Shown here piece by piece: positions 42,861-51,367 of a stretch of 64,000 bases of DNA (its first letter is position 1; every line of letters starts with the position of its first letter). The notes beneath the pieces are model-generated. The model had not been told where the DNA came from, did no database searches, and saw nothing but the letters and a program-made list of their open reading frames with translations. This DNA comes from Planctomycetota bacterium. GTDB taxonomy: Bacteria; Planctomycetota; UBA8742; UBA2392. Position numbers and translations under genes: made by a program. The stretch covers positions 1 to 64,000 of the forward strand of contig JABTUE010000001.1 in the NCBI GenBank assembly GCA_015075515.1, in the 5' to 3' direction.

Positions 42861-44486
42861 ATGGCCAGACTGTGTCTTGTGCTTGCCCTGTGGCTTGGCG
42901 CCAACGCCCTTTGGGCGCAGCTTGGCGGCACACAGGGGCCGCCGTCGGGTGTGCAGGCGCCGCCGGCCACGCCTGAAAAAGAATCGTTTGTAATCCAGCC
43001 CAAAAATCTGGCCACCGGCGCCAAAGACGTGACCCTGCGCCTGGTGTGCAACACGGCTTCGGGGTTCAACACCAGCAGCTCGCGCCCGCCCGAACTCAAG
43101 TTCGGCGCCGGCGTCACGCTCAAGCCCGGCAGCTTTACGCTGCTGAACCCCAACGAGGCCGAATGTCGCGTGGATGTGGCCGACGACGCGTTCGGAACCT
43201 GCGCGGTTTCGCTGGAACTTTATTCCGTCAACGGCACCCAGGTGCTCAGCACCCTGCGCGCCACGCTGGGTATCGGCGGCCCCGTGGCCGTGACCGGCAG
43301 CCAGGCCAAGGTCGGCGCCGAAAGCGTTGAACTGGTGCGCGTCAACGTAAGCGCCGCCCAGAAGGCCGGCACACTGGTGATTCTCGGCCGCGTCGCGGGC
43401 ACCGTGCGTGTCAACGCCCCCACGGGCACGGCCTTTGTGAAACTTCCGGCGGTAAGCACCAGCGGCGGCGATATCAACACCCCCGCGCTGTCGGCCAGCA
43501 ACACGGTACTTACGTTCGGCATCGGCAACCCGTCGCTGGACGACATCACGGTGCGCGTAGCCGAGATTGAGTACAACACACAGCTTTTCGGGCTTGCCGG
43601 CGGCACGGGCACCGAGCTGGCATGCGAGATTTCGGGCGCCGCGCTGTCCAACCAGTCGGCGCTGGTGGTGAATGCCCACACCGCGCTGACCACCGTGGCC
43701 GGCAAGAACGACACCGTCAGCAACACGCCCGCCAAGCCGACAGACAGCGGCTCTCAGGGCTCCAACAGCACCACGCCCCAGACGCCGCAGGGCAACGTGA
43801 CCCAGCGCGGCGACGGCCGCAGCTTGGAATCAAACACGCCGCGCACCCCGCGCCAGCCGCGTGACCAGGGGGGCCAGGGCGGTGTGTCGCCGGCCGGGCC
43901 GGTAACCCAGACCAGCGGCCCCCAGGGCGGCAACCCACCCCCGCCGCCCCAGCCCGGCGTGGCCCCGGCGGTGCAGCCCCAGCCGCAGCCCCAGCCCGCA
44001 CCGGCGGGCGGCCCCGCGGCGCCGGCACCGGCGGCCGCCGCCGGCGGCAAGAACGCCGCCGACGGCAGCATGCGCCCGGTGCGACCCGACGACCCGCCCG
44101 CGCCCGGCACCACCGGCACCGGACGCGTGCGCGTTGAGGGCCAGGCCGCGCCGATGGTGGTTTCGCCGGGGCTGTACTTCTGCGACAAGGACTTCAACGT
44201 GCTGGGCGCCGTGGTGCTGGACAAAACCGTGGGCGGCGAGGCCGGCGGCCGGGTCTGGATTCTGCTCAAGCGCGCCAAAGACAAAGACCCCACCCGCGTC
44301 GAAACGGTGACGGTCAAGCTCAAGGTCTGCGGCGTCGAGCGCGAACTGGTGCTGACCGAAACCGGCAAGGACACCGGCGAGTTCCGCTGTGGCAAGGAAG
44401 GCGTGCTGCTGCTGGCCCCGGAAAACCCCGACAGCAACACCGTCGAGGCCCCGGCCGAGCCGGCCAGACCGCGCCTGCCGCGTTAG
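42861..44486 (+). CDS. Secreted proline-rich protein of unknown function
   Basis: The second of two close ATGs, at 42861, has GGAGA at good distance. The 541-residue product has a signal peptide (about 1-20, ALWAQ), a beta-rich N-terminal half containing repeat-like pieces such as FVIQPKNLATGAKDVTLRL and ATLGIGGPVAVTGSQ, and a Gln/Pro/Ala-rich linker (about residues 300-400). A C-terminal beta domain follows with LYFCDKDFNVLGAVVLD and LTETGKDTGEFRCGKEG. No enzymatic motif is seen. It ends convergently with GAPDH, overlapping by four bases. Confidence 0.62.
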   Translation: MARLCLVLALWLGANALWAQLGGTQGPPSGVQAPPATPEKESFVIQPKNLATGAKDVTLRLVCNTASGFNTSSSRPPELKFGAGVTLKPGSFTLLNPNEAECRVDVADDAFGTCAVSLELYSVNGTQVLSTLRATLGIGGPVAVTGSQAKVGAESVELVRVNVSAAQKAGTLVILGRVAGTVRVNAPTGTAFVKLPAVSTSGGDINTPALSASNTVLTFGIGNPSLDDITVRVAEIEYNTQLFGLAGGTGTELACEISGAALSNQSALVVNAHTALTTVAGKNDTVSNTPAKPTDSGSQGSNSTTPQTPQGNVTQRGDGRSLESNTPRTPRQPRDQGGQGGVSPAGPVTQTSGPQGGNPPPPPQPGVAPAVQPQPQPQPAPAGGPAAPAPAAAAGGKNAADGSMRPVRPDDPPAPGTTGTGRVRVEGQAAPMVVSPGLYFCDKDFNVLGAVVLDKTVGGEAGGRVWILLKRAKDKDPTRVETVTVKLKVCGVERELVLTETGKDTGEFRCGKEGVLLLAPENPDSNTVEAPAEPARPRLPR

Positions 44487-45523
44487 GCGCCTTGCGGCCG
44501 GAACTCGGGCTCAAGCCCGTCCATGCGGCCGACCTTCTGGATCAGGTCTTCCACGCGGCAGGAATAGCCCCATTCGTTGTCGTACCAGCCTATCACCTTG
44601 ACGAAGTTGCCCTCCATCACCTGGGTCAGCTCGGCGTCAAAGATGCAACTGTGGCTGTTGCCGACAATGTCGCTGCTGACCACCGGGTCGGTGCAGTATT
44701 GCAGAATGCCTTTCAGCCGGCCTTTGGCCGCGGCTTCAAATGCCGCGTTGATTTCTTCGGCCGTCACGGACCTTGCAAGCTCCAGGGTTAAATCCACCAC
44801 GCTGCCGTCGGGCACCGGCACGCGCAGGGCCAGCCCGTCAAGTTTTCCCGCCAGGGCCGGAATCACGCGACCGACCGCCGTGGCCGCGCCGGTGCTGGTG
44901 GGAATGATGTTCAGTGCCGCGTGCCGCGAACGCCTAAAGTCCTTGTGCGGCGAATCCACCAGGTGCTGGTCGGCCGTGTAGGCGTGAATCGTGTTCATCA
45001 GGCCGCGCCTGATGCCGAACGCCTCGTGCAGCACCAGCGCCATCGGCGCGGCGCAGTTGGTGGTGCAACTGGCGTTGCTGATGATGGCGGATTGCGGCGT
45101 GACCACATGGTCGTTGACGCCAAGCACCACGGTGCTTTCCAGGTCGTCCTTGGTCGGCACGGTGATCAGCACGCGGCGGGCACCCTGCTTCAGGTGCGTT
45201 TCGAGTTCGCTGACCCTGCGGAACTTGCCGGTGCTTTCGACGACGTAGTCCACGCCCAGTTCTTTCCAGGGCAGCTTTGAAGGGTCTCTTTCGTTCAGCA
45301 CGCGAAACGGGTCGCCGTCAATCGTCAGCACGTCGCCGTCCAGCTTGACCTCGCCGGGGTAAATCCCGTGCACGCTGTCGTATTTGAAGGCATAGGCCAG
45401 CGCATCGGGCGGGGCCAGGTCGTTGACGGCCACCACGTCGTAGTGCCTGCGCAGCTTGGCAATGCGCGTGACCGTGCGGCCAATGCGGCCAAAACCATTG
45501 ATGGCAATCTTCGGTGCGGACAT
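44483..45523 (-). CDS. gapA: Glyceraldehyde-3-phosphate dehydrogenase
   Basis: GAPDH oxidises glyceraldehyde-3-phosphate to 1,3-bisphosphoglycerate in glycolysis, or runs in reverse. The 346-residue protein has the dinucleotide-binding start KIAINGFGRIGRTV, an NAD-type VNDLA at the end of the second strand, the catalytic SNASCTTNC (149-157; C153), and GWYDNEWGYS near the C-terminus. Everything looks intact. It lies 105 bases downstream of a small co-directional gene and ends convergently with the secreted proline-rich protein gene. Confidence 0.96.
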   Translation of the reverse strand: MSAPKIAINGFGRIGRTVTRIAKLRRHYDVVAVNDLAPPDALAYAFKYDSVHGIYPGEVKLDGDVLTIDGDPFRVLNERDPSKLPWKELGVDYVVESTGKFRRVSELETHLKQGARRVLITVPTKDDLESTVVLGVNDHVVTPQSAIISNASCTTNCAAPMALVLHEAFGIRRGLMNTIHAYTADQHLVDSPHKDFRRSRHAALNIIPTSTGAATAVGRVIPALAGKLDGLALRVPVPDGSVVDLTLELARSVTAEEINAAFEAAAKGRLKGILQYCTDPVVSSDIVGNSHSCIFDAELTQVMEGNFVKVIGWYDNEWGYSCRVEDLIQKVGRMDGLEPEFRPQGA

Positions 45524-45628
45524 GGGGCCTCCCTTTGTCTGTGTCCTGGCTGCTGAGCCCCCGCGGGCGGGGTTGTGCGCGACGCGGGCCGGCAGATTCC
45601 GCCGCCGCCCCGGCGCAAGCCGCAGCAG

Positions 45629-45832
45629 CTACCGTTGGGCGGGAATGGCGGGCTGGCTGCCCTGGCGGTGCGGGTGCTCGATCAAATACTTCAGGTGGGC
45701 CTGCACGCGCTTGTAGGCGTCAATGCGGCCTCTTTGCAGGTTGAGGTCCACGCCGTGCTTTTCGGCCCACTGGGCGTCGTCAATGGCGTGTTCAAGAAAA
45801 TCCAGCATTTCCTGGGCAAGGTTCGGGTGCAT
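45629..45832 (-). CDS. Small helical hypothetical protein
   Basis: The 67-residue acidic/basic protein begins MHPNLAQEMLDFLEHAIDDA and is predicted to be mostly helical with a polar C-terminal tail. GAGA lies upstream of the ATG. The family is not recognised. It is upstream of the GAPDH gene on the same strand and divergent from the alpha/beta hydrolase gene at 45973. Confidence 0.5.
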   Translation of the reverse strand: MHPNLAQEMLDFLEHAIDDAQWAEKHGVDLNLQRGRIDAYKRVQAHLKYLIEHPHRQGSQPAIPAQR

Positions 45833-45972
45833 CGTGGTCTCGTTTCCGGTGGCGGCTGCGTCCGTGGCGCGCAGAGGTATAGCGTTGTCGCCGCCTAACC
45901 CAAGAGAATTCGCGTTTTGCCTGCACTTCTGTGCCGCGTGCGGCCTTCCTATGATTGCCGCCGGAGACCACC

Positions 45973-47178
45973 ATGCGCCCACGCACAGTTCTTGCCGCTC
46001 TTGTTCTGGCCCTTCTGCCGTTAGGGTTTGCCGCCCGGGCCCAGCAGGCGCCCAAACCTGAAACGCCCAGACCCGCCGAAAAGCCGGCTTTGCCCACGCG
46101 CCACGACAAGGGGCCCGGCAGCACCGAATATGCCCACAAATCCGTAACCGTGCACGAACACGGCGAGGGCGCCAAACGCTACTGGCTGTACACACCCGCC
46201 GACCCGGTGCCCAAGGACGCCCCGGTGGTCTGCTTTGTCCACGGCTTTGGCGCGTTTGAGCCCCCACCCTATCTGGCCTGGCTCAAGCACATCTGCATGC
46301 GCGGCAACATTGTGGTCTACCCGCAGTACCAGGCCACAGTAGCCGAGCCGACAATCAACTTCGCGCCCAACAGCGCCGAAAGCGTGCTGGCTGCCATGGC
46401 GTGGCTTAAGGAAGACCCAAAGCGCGTCCAGCCGCGCGAAAAGGACTTTGCGATTGTGGGCCATTCGGCCGGCGGCCTGACCACGGCCAACCTGGCCGCG
46501 GACTGGGAAAAACTCAAGCTGCCCCGGCCCAAAGCCGCCATGCCCGTGCAGCCCGGCCGCGCCTTCAGTTACCGGTCGGCCGACCAGAAGAACGGGCTGA
46601 TCCCGTTGTCCGAGTTCAACAGGATTCCCGAAGACTGCCTGCTTCTGCCCGTGTACGGCGACAGCGACAACACCGTGGGCCACTGGTGCGCGCGCAAGGT
46701 GTTTGCCGACGCCACAACGGTCAAGGCCGAGAACAAGAACCTGGTGCGGTTTGTGACCTGCCTGCGCTGCAAGGAGCCCAGCGTGGCGCACCACCGTTCG
46801 CCCGGCGCGCCCGAAAACCTGCACGACTGCATGGACTGGTACGGCTACTGGAAGCTGTTTGACGGCCTGTGCGACGCGGCCTTTTACGGCAAGAACCGCG
46901 TTTACGCCCTGGGCAACACGCCCGAGCAGCGCTTCATGGGCAAGTGCAGCGACGGCAGCGCGCACGATGAACTGAAGGTGACGCTGGGCGATGCCAGGGT
47001 GGACCCCGACGAAGAATACACCCCGGCCTACAACGACGACGGCACCCCGTTTACGGGTGCAAGACCGGGGCGCCAGCCGCGCCCGGCGCCGCCGCGCGAA
47101 GCCCCGCCGGCGCCCACGCCGGCCCCGGCGCCGAAGAAGGACCCCGAAAAGGACCCGGCCAAAGAGGAAGAGTTCTGA
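45973..47178 (+). CDS. Secreted alpha/beta hydrolase
   Basis: The ATG at 45973 has GGAG six bases upstream and begins a signal peptide ending near ARAQ. The 401-residue protein has the oxyanion-hole HGFGAF segment, the nucleophile elbow GHSAGG and a late histidine region (SVAHHRSPGAPENLHD), consistent with a serine hydrolase such as an esterase or PET-hydrolase-like lipase. A Pro-rich, charged C-terminal tail (about residues 360-401) is likely disordered. The tRNA-Leu gene starts six bases after its stop. Substrate is unknown. Confidence 0.78.
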   Translation: MRPRTVLAALVLALLPLGFAARAQQAPKPETPRPAEKPALPTRHDKGPGSTEYAHKSVTVHEHGEGAKRYWLYTPADPVPKDAPVVCFVHGFGAFEPPPYLAWLKHICMRGNIVVYPQYQATVAEPTINFAPNSAESVLAAMAWLKEDPKRVQPREKDFAIVGHSAGGLTTANLAADWEKLKLPRPKAAMPVQPGRAFSYRSADQKNGLIPLSEFNRIPEDCLLLPVYGDSDNTVGHWCARKVFADATTVKAENKNLVRFVTCLRCKEPSVAHHRSPGAPENLHDCMDWYGYWKLFDGLCDAAFYGKNRVYALGNTPEQRFMGKCSDGSAHDELKVTLGDARVDPDEEYTPAYNDDGTPFTGARPGRQPRPAPPREAPPAPTPAPAPKKDPEKDPAKEEEF

Positions 47179-47184
47179 TTGGTC

Positions 47185-47268
47185 GCGGAGGTGGCGGAAC
47201 GGCAGACGCGCTGGACTTAGGATCCAGTGGGGAAACCCGTGCGGGTTCAAATCCCGCCCTCCGCACCA
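47185..47268 (+). tRNA. tRNA-Leu (anticodon UAG)
   Basis: The 84-base sequence folds as a class II tRNA. The acceptor stem pairs GCGGAGG with CCTCCGC. The anticodon stem CTGGA/TCCAG encloses the loop CTTAGGA with anticodon TAG. The variable arm TGGGGAAACCCGT and the T arm GCGGGTTCAAATCCCGC are normal. The CCA end is encoded. UAG reads CUN leucine codons, mainly CUA. Confidence 0.97.
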
Positions 47269-47330
47269 GTTTTGCGCCTGCCGGGAACCGTGCCGGGGCA
47301 AACGGCGTCTGAACGTGGACCGGAGGTCTC

Positions 47331-48629
47331 ATGCGTACCCACATTGCCATCGGCATTGCCGCCCTGATCGCCGCGGTGTGCGGCACCCTGTTGGGCGTGG
47401 GCTCAACCATCAGCGGCCAGAAAATCGCCGCCGGCAACACCGGCCCTGAACCCGCCCCCAAACCCGCGCCGGCGCCTGAACCCGAACAGCCGCGCATTCC
47501 GGCCCTGCGCGTCTACGAATGGGGCGTGACCACACTGAACTGGGACGGCACCCCCGAGGCCGAAGAAGTCATGCCCGCGGTGTTTTACCCCGCCGACCGC
47601 ATTGCCCTGGAACCCCCGATGGCGCGCCCGGAAAAGCCGCCCGTGCTGCCCGAAGGCCGGCCCGCCCCCGACCCCAAGCCCGAACCCCCGCGCCCGCGCA
47701 AGCCTGTGCTGTATTTCGAACACGACCTGGCCGCCCAAAAGCAGATTCAGTTTGATCTTGATATCCGCTTTCCCAACGGCCGCGTGACCTGGGTTTACCC
47801 CAAGGCCAGCCGCCGCCTGGATGCCGCGACGGTGCAATGGGACAGCATCGAACTGGTCAACGCGCAGACGCCGGCCGTGCTGGGCCGCGAACTGCCCAAA
47901 CCCGCGGTGTTTCCGGCCGGCCACTGGGCTGAAACCAGCCGTGCCGGCGGCGGCGCTAGCCTGTACGTCAACGGAGAACAGGAAAGCTGGCTGTTCTATG
48001 AGGGCGAACAGTTTGACCTGCCCGAGCTGGATATCTTCACCGCGCCCGACGGCAGCCTGCGCCTTCAGAATCACGGCGCATACCCGGTGCATGACGTGCG
48101 CTTGGCCATTGAGGGCCGGCATTACTTTGTGCCCGCCATTGCCGCCGCCAGCGGTGAACGCCCCACCGAGGTCACCCTGACCGAATCCCACCGCGTGGAT
48201 GCCGCCGCCAAACCCGGCGTTCTTGCCGCCGAAACCTTTGCCGCCGGTCTGACCAGGGCGCAATCGGAAGTGTTCGAAAAAGTCTGGCAGGGCACACTGG
48301 GCGGCGTGAACGGAACCCTCAGTTGGCGGCGCACCGCCCGCGCCCTGGATGACATGGCCGAAATCAAGCTGACGCTGCCGGTGGGCATGGCCAGCGAGGT
48401 CAAGCGCGTGGGTTACGTGCTGGTCAACAGGCTCGACTTGGGCAGACAACCCGCGCTGGACGCCCAGGCCGCCAAAGCCGCCGCCGGCGACACCGAGGCT
48501 GGCAAGGCGCTCAAGGCCTCGGGCATGGCCGGCGCCGGCGCCCTGCGCCGCAGGCTACAGGACGAAAACCTGGCCCTGGGCCAAAGGCTGGCACTGGCCA
48601 AGCTGCTGGCCGAAATGCGCACACGATAG
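47331..48629 (+). CDS. Exported hypothetical protein
   Basis: The 432-residue protein has an N-terminal signal or anchor helix (about residues 5-27), a Pro/Glu-rich linker and a large soluble domain that starts with LRVYEWGVTTLNWDG. Near the middle, LYFEHDLAAQKQIQFDLDIR and an NGRVTWVYPKA strand suggest a beta-sandwich. The C-terminal 70 residues are Ala-rich helices. GGAGG lies nine bases before the ATG. The family is unknown to me, although similar secreted proteins with an ...YEWG motif near the N-terminus occur in Planctomycetota and Myxococcota. Confidence 0.6.
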   Translation: MRTHIAIGIAALIAAVCGTLLGVGSTISGQKIAAGNTGPEPAPKPAPAPEPEQPRIPALRVYEWGVTTLNWDGTPEAEEVMPAVFYPADRIALEPPMARPEKPPVLPEGRPAPDPKPEPPRPRKPVLYFEHDLAAQKQIQFDLDIRFPNGRVTWVYPKASRRLDAATVQWDSIELVNAQTPAVLGRELPKPAVFPAGHWAETSRAGGGASLYVNGEQESWLFYEGEQFDLPELDIFTAPDGSLRLQNHGAYPVHDVRLAIEGRHYFVPAIAAASGERPTEVTLTESHRVDAAAKPGVLAAETFAAGLTRAQSEVFEKVWQGTLGGVNGTLSWRRTARALDDMAEIKLTLPVGMASEVKRVGYVLVNRLDLGRQPALDAQAAKAAAGDTEAGKALKASGMAGAGALRRRLQDENLALGQRLALAKLLAEMRTR

Positions 48630-48650
48630 AGTGGACACCACCAAAGCGCC

Positions 48651-48674
48651 AAAGGCCCGGAACCCTGGGCCTTG
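48651..48674 (+). terminator. Weak terminator-like hairpin
   Basis: AAGGCCC (48652-48658) pairs with GGGCCTT (48667-48673) downstream of the exported hypothetical protein gene. No U tract follows, so termination is uncertain. Confidence 0.35.
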
Positions 48675-48801
48675 AGCCCCAAGCGCAAGCGCGGGGGCCT
48701 GCCCCGTCGCTTACGCTCCGGGCTCAATTGCCTTGCCGATCCGTTGCCCAGTGCCGCAACTGCACGCTATAACGCCGGTATTCACGCCGCTTGAGGACGC
48801 C

Positions 48802-50004
48802 ATGCCCGAGACCCTTGCCGTCGGCCTTGACCTGACCGAAGAACAGGCCCAGATCCAGTCCACGATCCGCGACTTTGTCAAAGAGCGCGTGGCGCCCCGC
48901 GCCCAGGAACTGGATGAAAAAGCCGAGTTCCCCGTGGACATCTTTCAGGGTCTGGCCGAACTCGGCTTTCTGGGCCTGAGCATCCCCGAAGAACACGGCG
49001 GCAGCGGCTTTGACACCATGAGTGTCGTGCTGGTGGTTGAAGAACTGGCCAAGGCCTGCGCCAGCACGGCGCTGGGTTACGCCGCGCACATCAGCCTGGG
49101 GCTTACGCCGATCTATCTGTTCGGTACCAAGGCGCAACGTGAGAAGTACGTGCCGCAACTGTGCAAGGGCGTGGACGATAACGGAAAATTGACCCTGGGC
49201 TGCTTCGGCCTGACCGAGCCCGGCGCGGGCAGTGACGCCGGCGGGACAAAAACAAGGGCGGAAAAAAAGGGCGACCACTGGCTGGTCAACGGCCGCAAGG
49301 CCTGGATCACCAACCCGCACTATTCCAGGACCTGCATCTTCACAGCCAAGACCAACCCCAACCCGCCAAAGGGCAAGGGCATCACGGCGTTCATCGCTGA
49401 ACTCGACACGCCCGGCTTTAAGGTAGAGCCAAAGGAAGACAAGCTGGGCATGCGCTCCAGCGACACGGCGCAACTGGTGTTCGAAGACATGAAACTGCCG
49501 CTGGATGCCGTGGCCGGCGGGCTTGAACAGGTGGATGTGGGGTTTGCCAAGTTCATGAAGACACTGGCCGGCGGGCGCATCACGATTGGCGCGCTGGCAC
49601 TGGGCATCGCCGAGGGCGCTTACAACAAGGCCGTGGAATACGCCCGCCAGCGCAAGCAGTTCGGCAAGCCGATCGGCGAGTTCCAGGGCGTGGCGTTCAT
49701 GATTGCCGACATGGCCATGGAGATCGAAGCCGCCAAGCACCTCGTTTACAATGCGGCCCGGCTGCGCGACGCGGGCAGAGACTTCGCGCTGGCCGGCAGC
49801 TATGCAAAACTATACGCCAGCGAAGTGGCCATGAAGACCTGCACCAACGCGATCCAGGTGCTGGGCGGCGTGGGCTACACCCGCGAATACGACGTTGAGC
49901 GCATGCTGCGCGACGCCAAGCTGTGCGAAATCGGCGAAGGCACCAGTGAAGTGCAGCGGCTGGTCATCTCGCGCACTGTTCTGGGCGACCTGCGCGGCAT
50001 GTAA
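48802..50004 (+). CDS. Acyl-CoA dehydrogenase
   Basis: The FAD enzyme introduces the first double bond in acyl-CoA beta-oxidation or amino-acid breakdown. The 400-residue protein shows the classical blocks: LTEPGAGSDAGG and WITNPHYSRTCIF for flavin and substrate binding, RKQFGKPIGEFQGV, and GEGTSEVQRLVISR near the C-terminus, where the short-chain-type catalytic glutamate resides. GAGGA lies five bases before the ATG. The exact chain specificity cannot be fixed. It is 55 bases upstream of an acyltransferase gene on the same strand. Confidence 0.92.
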   Translation: MPETLAVGLDLTEEQAQIQSTIRDFVKERVAPRAQELDEKAEFPVDIFQGLAELGFLGLSIPEEHGGSGFDTMSVVLVVEELAKACASTALGYAAHISLGLTPIYLFGTKAQREKYVPQLCKGVDDNGKLTLGCFGLTEPGAGSDAGGTKTRAEKKGDHWLVNGRKAWITNPHYSRTCIFTAKTNPNPPKGKGITAFIAELDTPGFKVEPKEDKLGMRSSDTAQLVFEDMKLPLDAVAGGLEQVDVGFAKFMKTLAGGRITIGALALGIAEGAYNKAVEYARQRKQFGKPIGEFQGVAFMIADMAMEIEAAKHLVYNAARLRDAGRDFALAGSYAKLYASEVAMKTCTNAIQVLGGVGYTREYDVERMLRDAKLCEIGEGTSEVQRLVISRTVLGDLRGM

Positions 50005-50059
50005 CACCGCGGCGCGGGTGGCCCTTGCAACCGGCGCGGGCATCGCGTGCAATGGCGGC

Positions 50060-51022
50060 ATGAGCGGCGCGGCCACACAGACCCCCGAACAACCGGCGCC
50101 GACCGAGGCGCGGCCCAAAGACTGGGACGGCCGGTCGCGCACCGGCGCGGGCATTCTGATCTTCTTTTACCTGTTCCGTTTTCTGGGCCCGCGCTTTGCC
50201 TACGCGCTGCTGTACCCGGTGGCCCTGTACTATGTGCTGTTCAACTGGCGTCACGGACGCGCCAGCCGCGACTACCTGCGCCGGCGCTTTCCCGGCATCG
50301 GCGGCCTGCGCCTGTGGTGGATGAACTACCGCCACTTCCTCAGTTTCGGGCGCGTCCTGATTGACCGCGCCTTTGCCTTTCTGGGCATGCTGGGCAAGGT
50401 CGAATTTGAATGTGACGGCCGCGAGGCCCTGGACGAGCTGCTGGGTCAGGGCAAGGGCGTGATCCTGATTTCCGCCCATCTGGGCAACTGGGAACTGGCC
50501 GCCTACTGTCTGGGTGACCCCGCCACCGCCGCCCGCCGTGTCAAGGTCAACGCCGTGATGTTCAAGGGCGAAAGCGAAAAGGTCGAGCGCCAGCTCAAAA
50601 AAGCCAGCGGCGAGCCCCCCTTTCGCGTGATTGCCAGCAACGACAGCCTGCAGGCCAGCATCGAGTGCATGAACGCCCTGCGCCGCGGCGAAGTCGTAGC
50701 CATCCACGGCGACCGCCTGCTGGGTGCCGGCGGCGTGCGGGTGCCGTTTCTGGGTGCCGAGGCAACCTTTCCTGTAGGGCCCTTTGTGCTGGCTGCCAAC
50801 ACCGGCGCGCCGGTGTTGTTTGCCTTTGCCAACCGGCTGGGCCTGCGGCGTTACGCGCTGCTGGCGCGCGGGCCGCTGTATTGCAGGTTCGAAAACCGGG
50901 CCTCGCGCGAGGCCGACCTGAAAAAATGGGTGGGCCAGTACGCGGCGCTGCTGGAGGGTCTGTTGCAGAAGTACCCGCTGCAGTGGCATAACTTCTATAT
51001 GTATTGGTCCGACGACCGATAG
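50060..51022 (+). CDS. LpxL-like lysophospholipid/lipid acyltransferase
   Basis: The 320-residue protein belongs to the Htr/LpxL-type acyltransferases (PF03279-like). The HxxxxxE catalytic motif is ISAHLGNWE, followed by the MFKGES segment and the GDRLLGAGG block. A hydrophobic N-terminal helix anchors it in the inner membrane. The C-terminal QWHNFYMYW resembles the (F/H)NFYDFW ending of acyltransferases in aryl-polyene clusters more than that of lipid A enzymes. It may acylate a lipid A precursor or another envelope lipid. It follows the acyl-CoA dehydrogenase gene. Confidence 0.8.
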   Translation: MSGAATQTPEQPAPTEARPKDWDGRSRTGAGILIFFYLFRFLGPRFAYALLYPVALYYVLFNWRHGRASRDYLRRRFPGIGGLRLWWMNYRHFLSFGRVLIDRAFAFLGMLGKVEFECDGREALDELLGQGKGVILISAHLGNWELAAYCLGDPATAARRVKVNAVMFKGESEKVERQLKKASGEPPFRVIASNDSLQASIECMNALRRGEVVAIHGDRLLGAGGVRVPFLGAEATFPVGPFVLAANTGAPVLFAFANRLGLRRYALLARGPLYCRFENRASREADLKKWVGQYAALLEGLLQKYPLQWHNFYMYWSDDR

Positions 51023-51150
51023 CCCGCCCAACCGTCACCACTAGCATTCTGTCCGGTTGCGCGGCCTCCGGGTTGTCCCCGTGTGTCAATATTTCCGTAA
51101 GTCTAAGTTAATAAGCCACTTCGGGAAAAAACCGGCCGGTTAGTTTACCC

Positions 51151-51180
51151 TTGACCAGGCTTGACAAATTGGCGTAATCG
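51151..51180 (+). promoter_or_regulatory. Putative promoter of first glycine-rich lipoprotein gene
   Basis: TTGACC (51151-51156) and TAATCG (51175-51180) are separated by 18 bases. The second copy of the gene has TTGACG and TAATCG with the same spacing at 54619-54648 although the bases between differ. The -10 match is weak. Confidence 0.35.
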
Positions 51181-51367
51181 GCGGCCTTCAGATTGGCCGA
51201 GCGCGTTCACAGCCCCGGGTGGGGGTTCGCTCGGCCCTGACAACGGAGAGCGACTTCATGGCAATCTTGGGATGGAACGTGGGCAGGGGCGCCGCTTTGG
51301 CGGCCTCGCTGCTGGGCATGGCGCTGGTGCTTGGCGCCTGCGGCGGCGACGACAAGAAGAGTGGCGG
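51169..51367 (+). repeat. Duplicated leader and 5' gene end, copy 1
   Basis: These 199 bases recur at 54637-54834 with three substitutions and one single-base length difference. They cover the leader, the ribosome site, the complete lipoprotein signal peptide and the first codons of the glycine-rich stretch. Confidence 0.9.
51195..51236 (+). promoter_or_regulatory. Conserved leader hairpin, copy 1
   Basis: GGCCGAGCG (51195-51203) pairs perfectly with CGCTCGGCC (51228-51236), and an inner CCCC/GGGG stem forms around a GGGT loop. It ends nine bases before the ribosome binding site GGAGAG. In copy 2 one C-G pair becomes U-G, so pairing is kept. Confidence 0.55.

Noticed and set aside
41487..43679. 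A 730-codon open frame on the minus strand.
   Set aside because: It is antisense to the CNNM/CorC-type gene and the next secreted protein gene, and has no motif.
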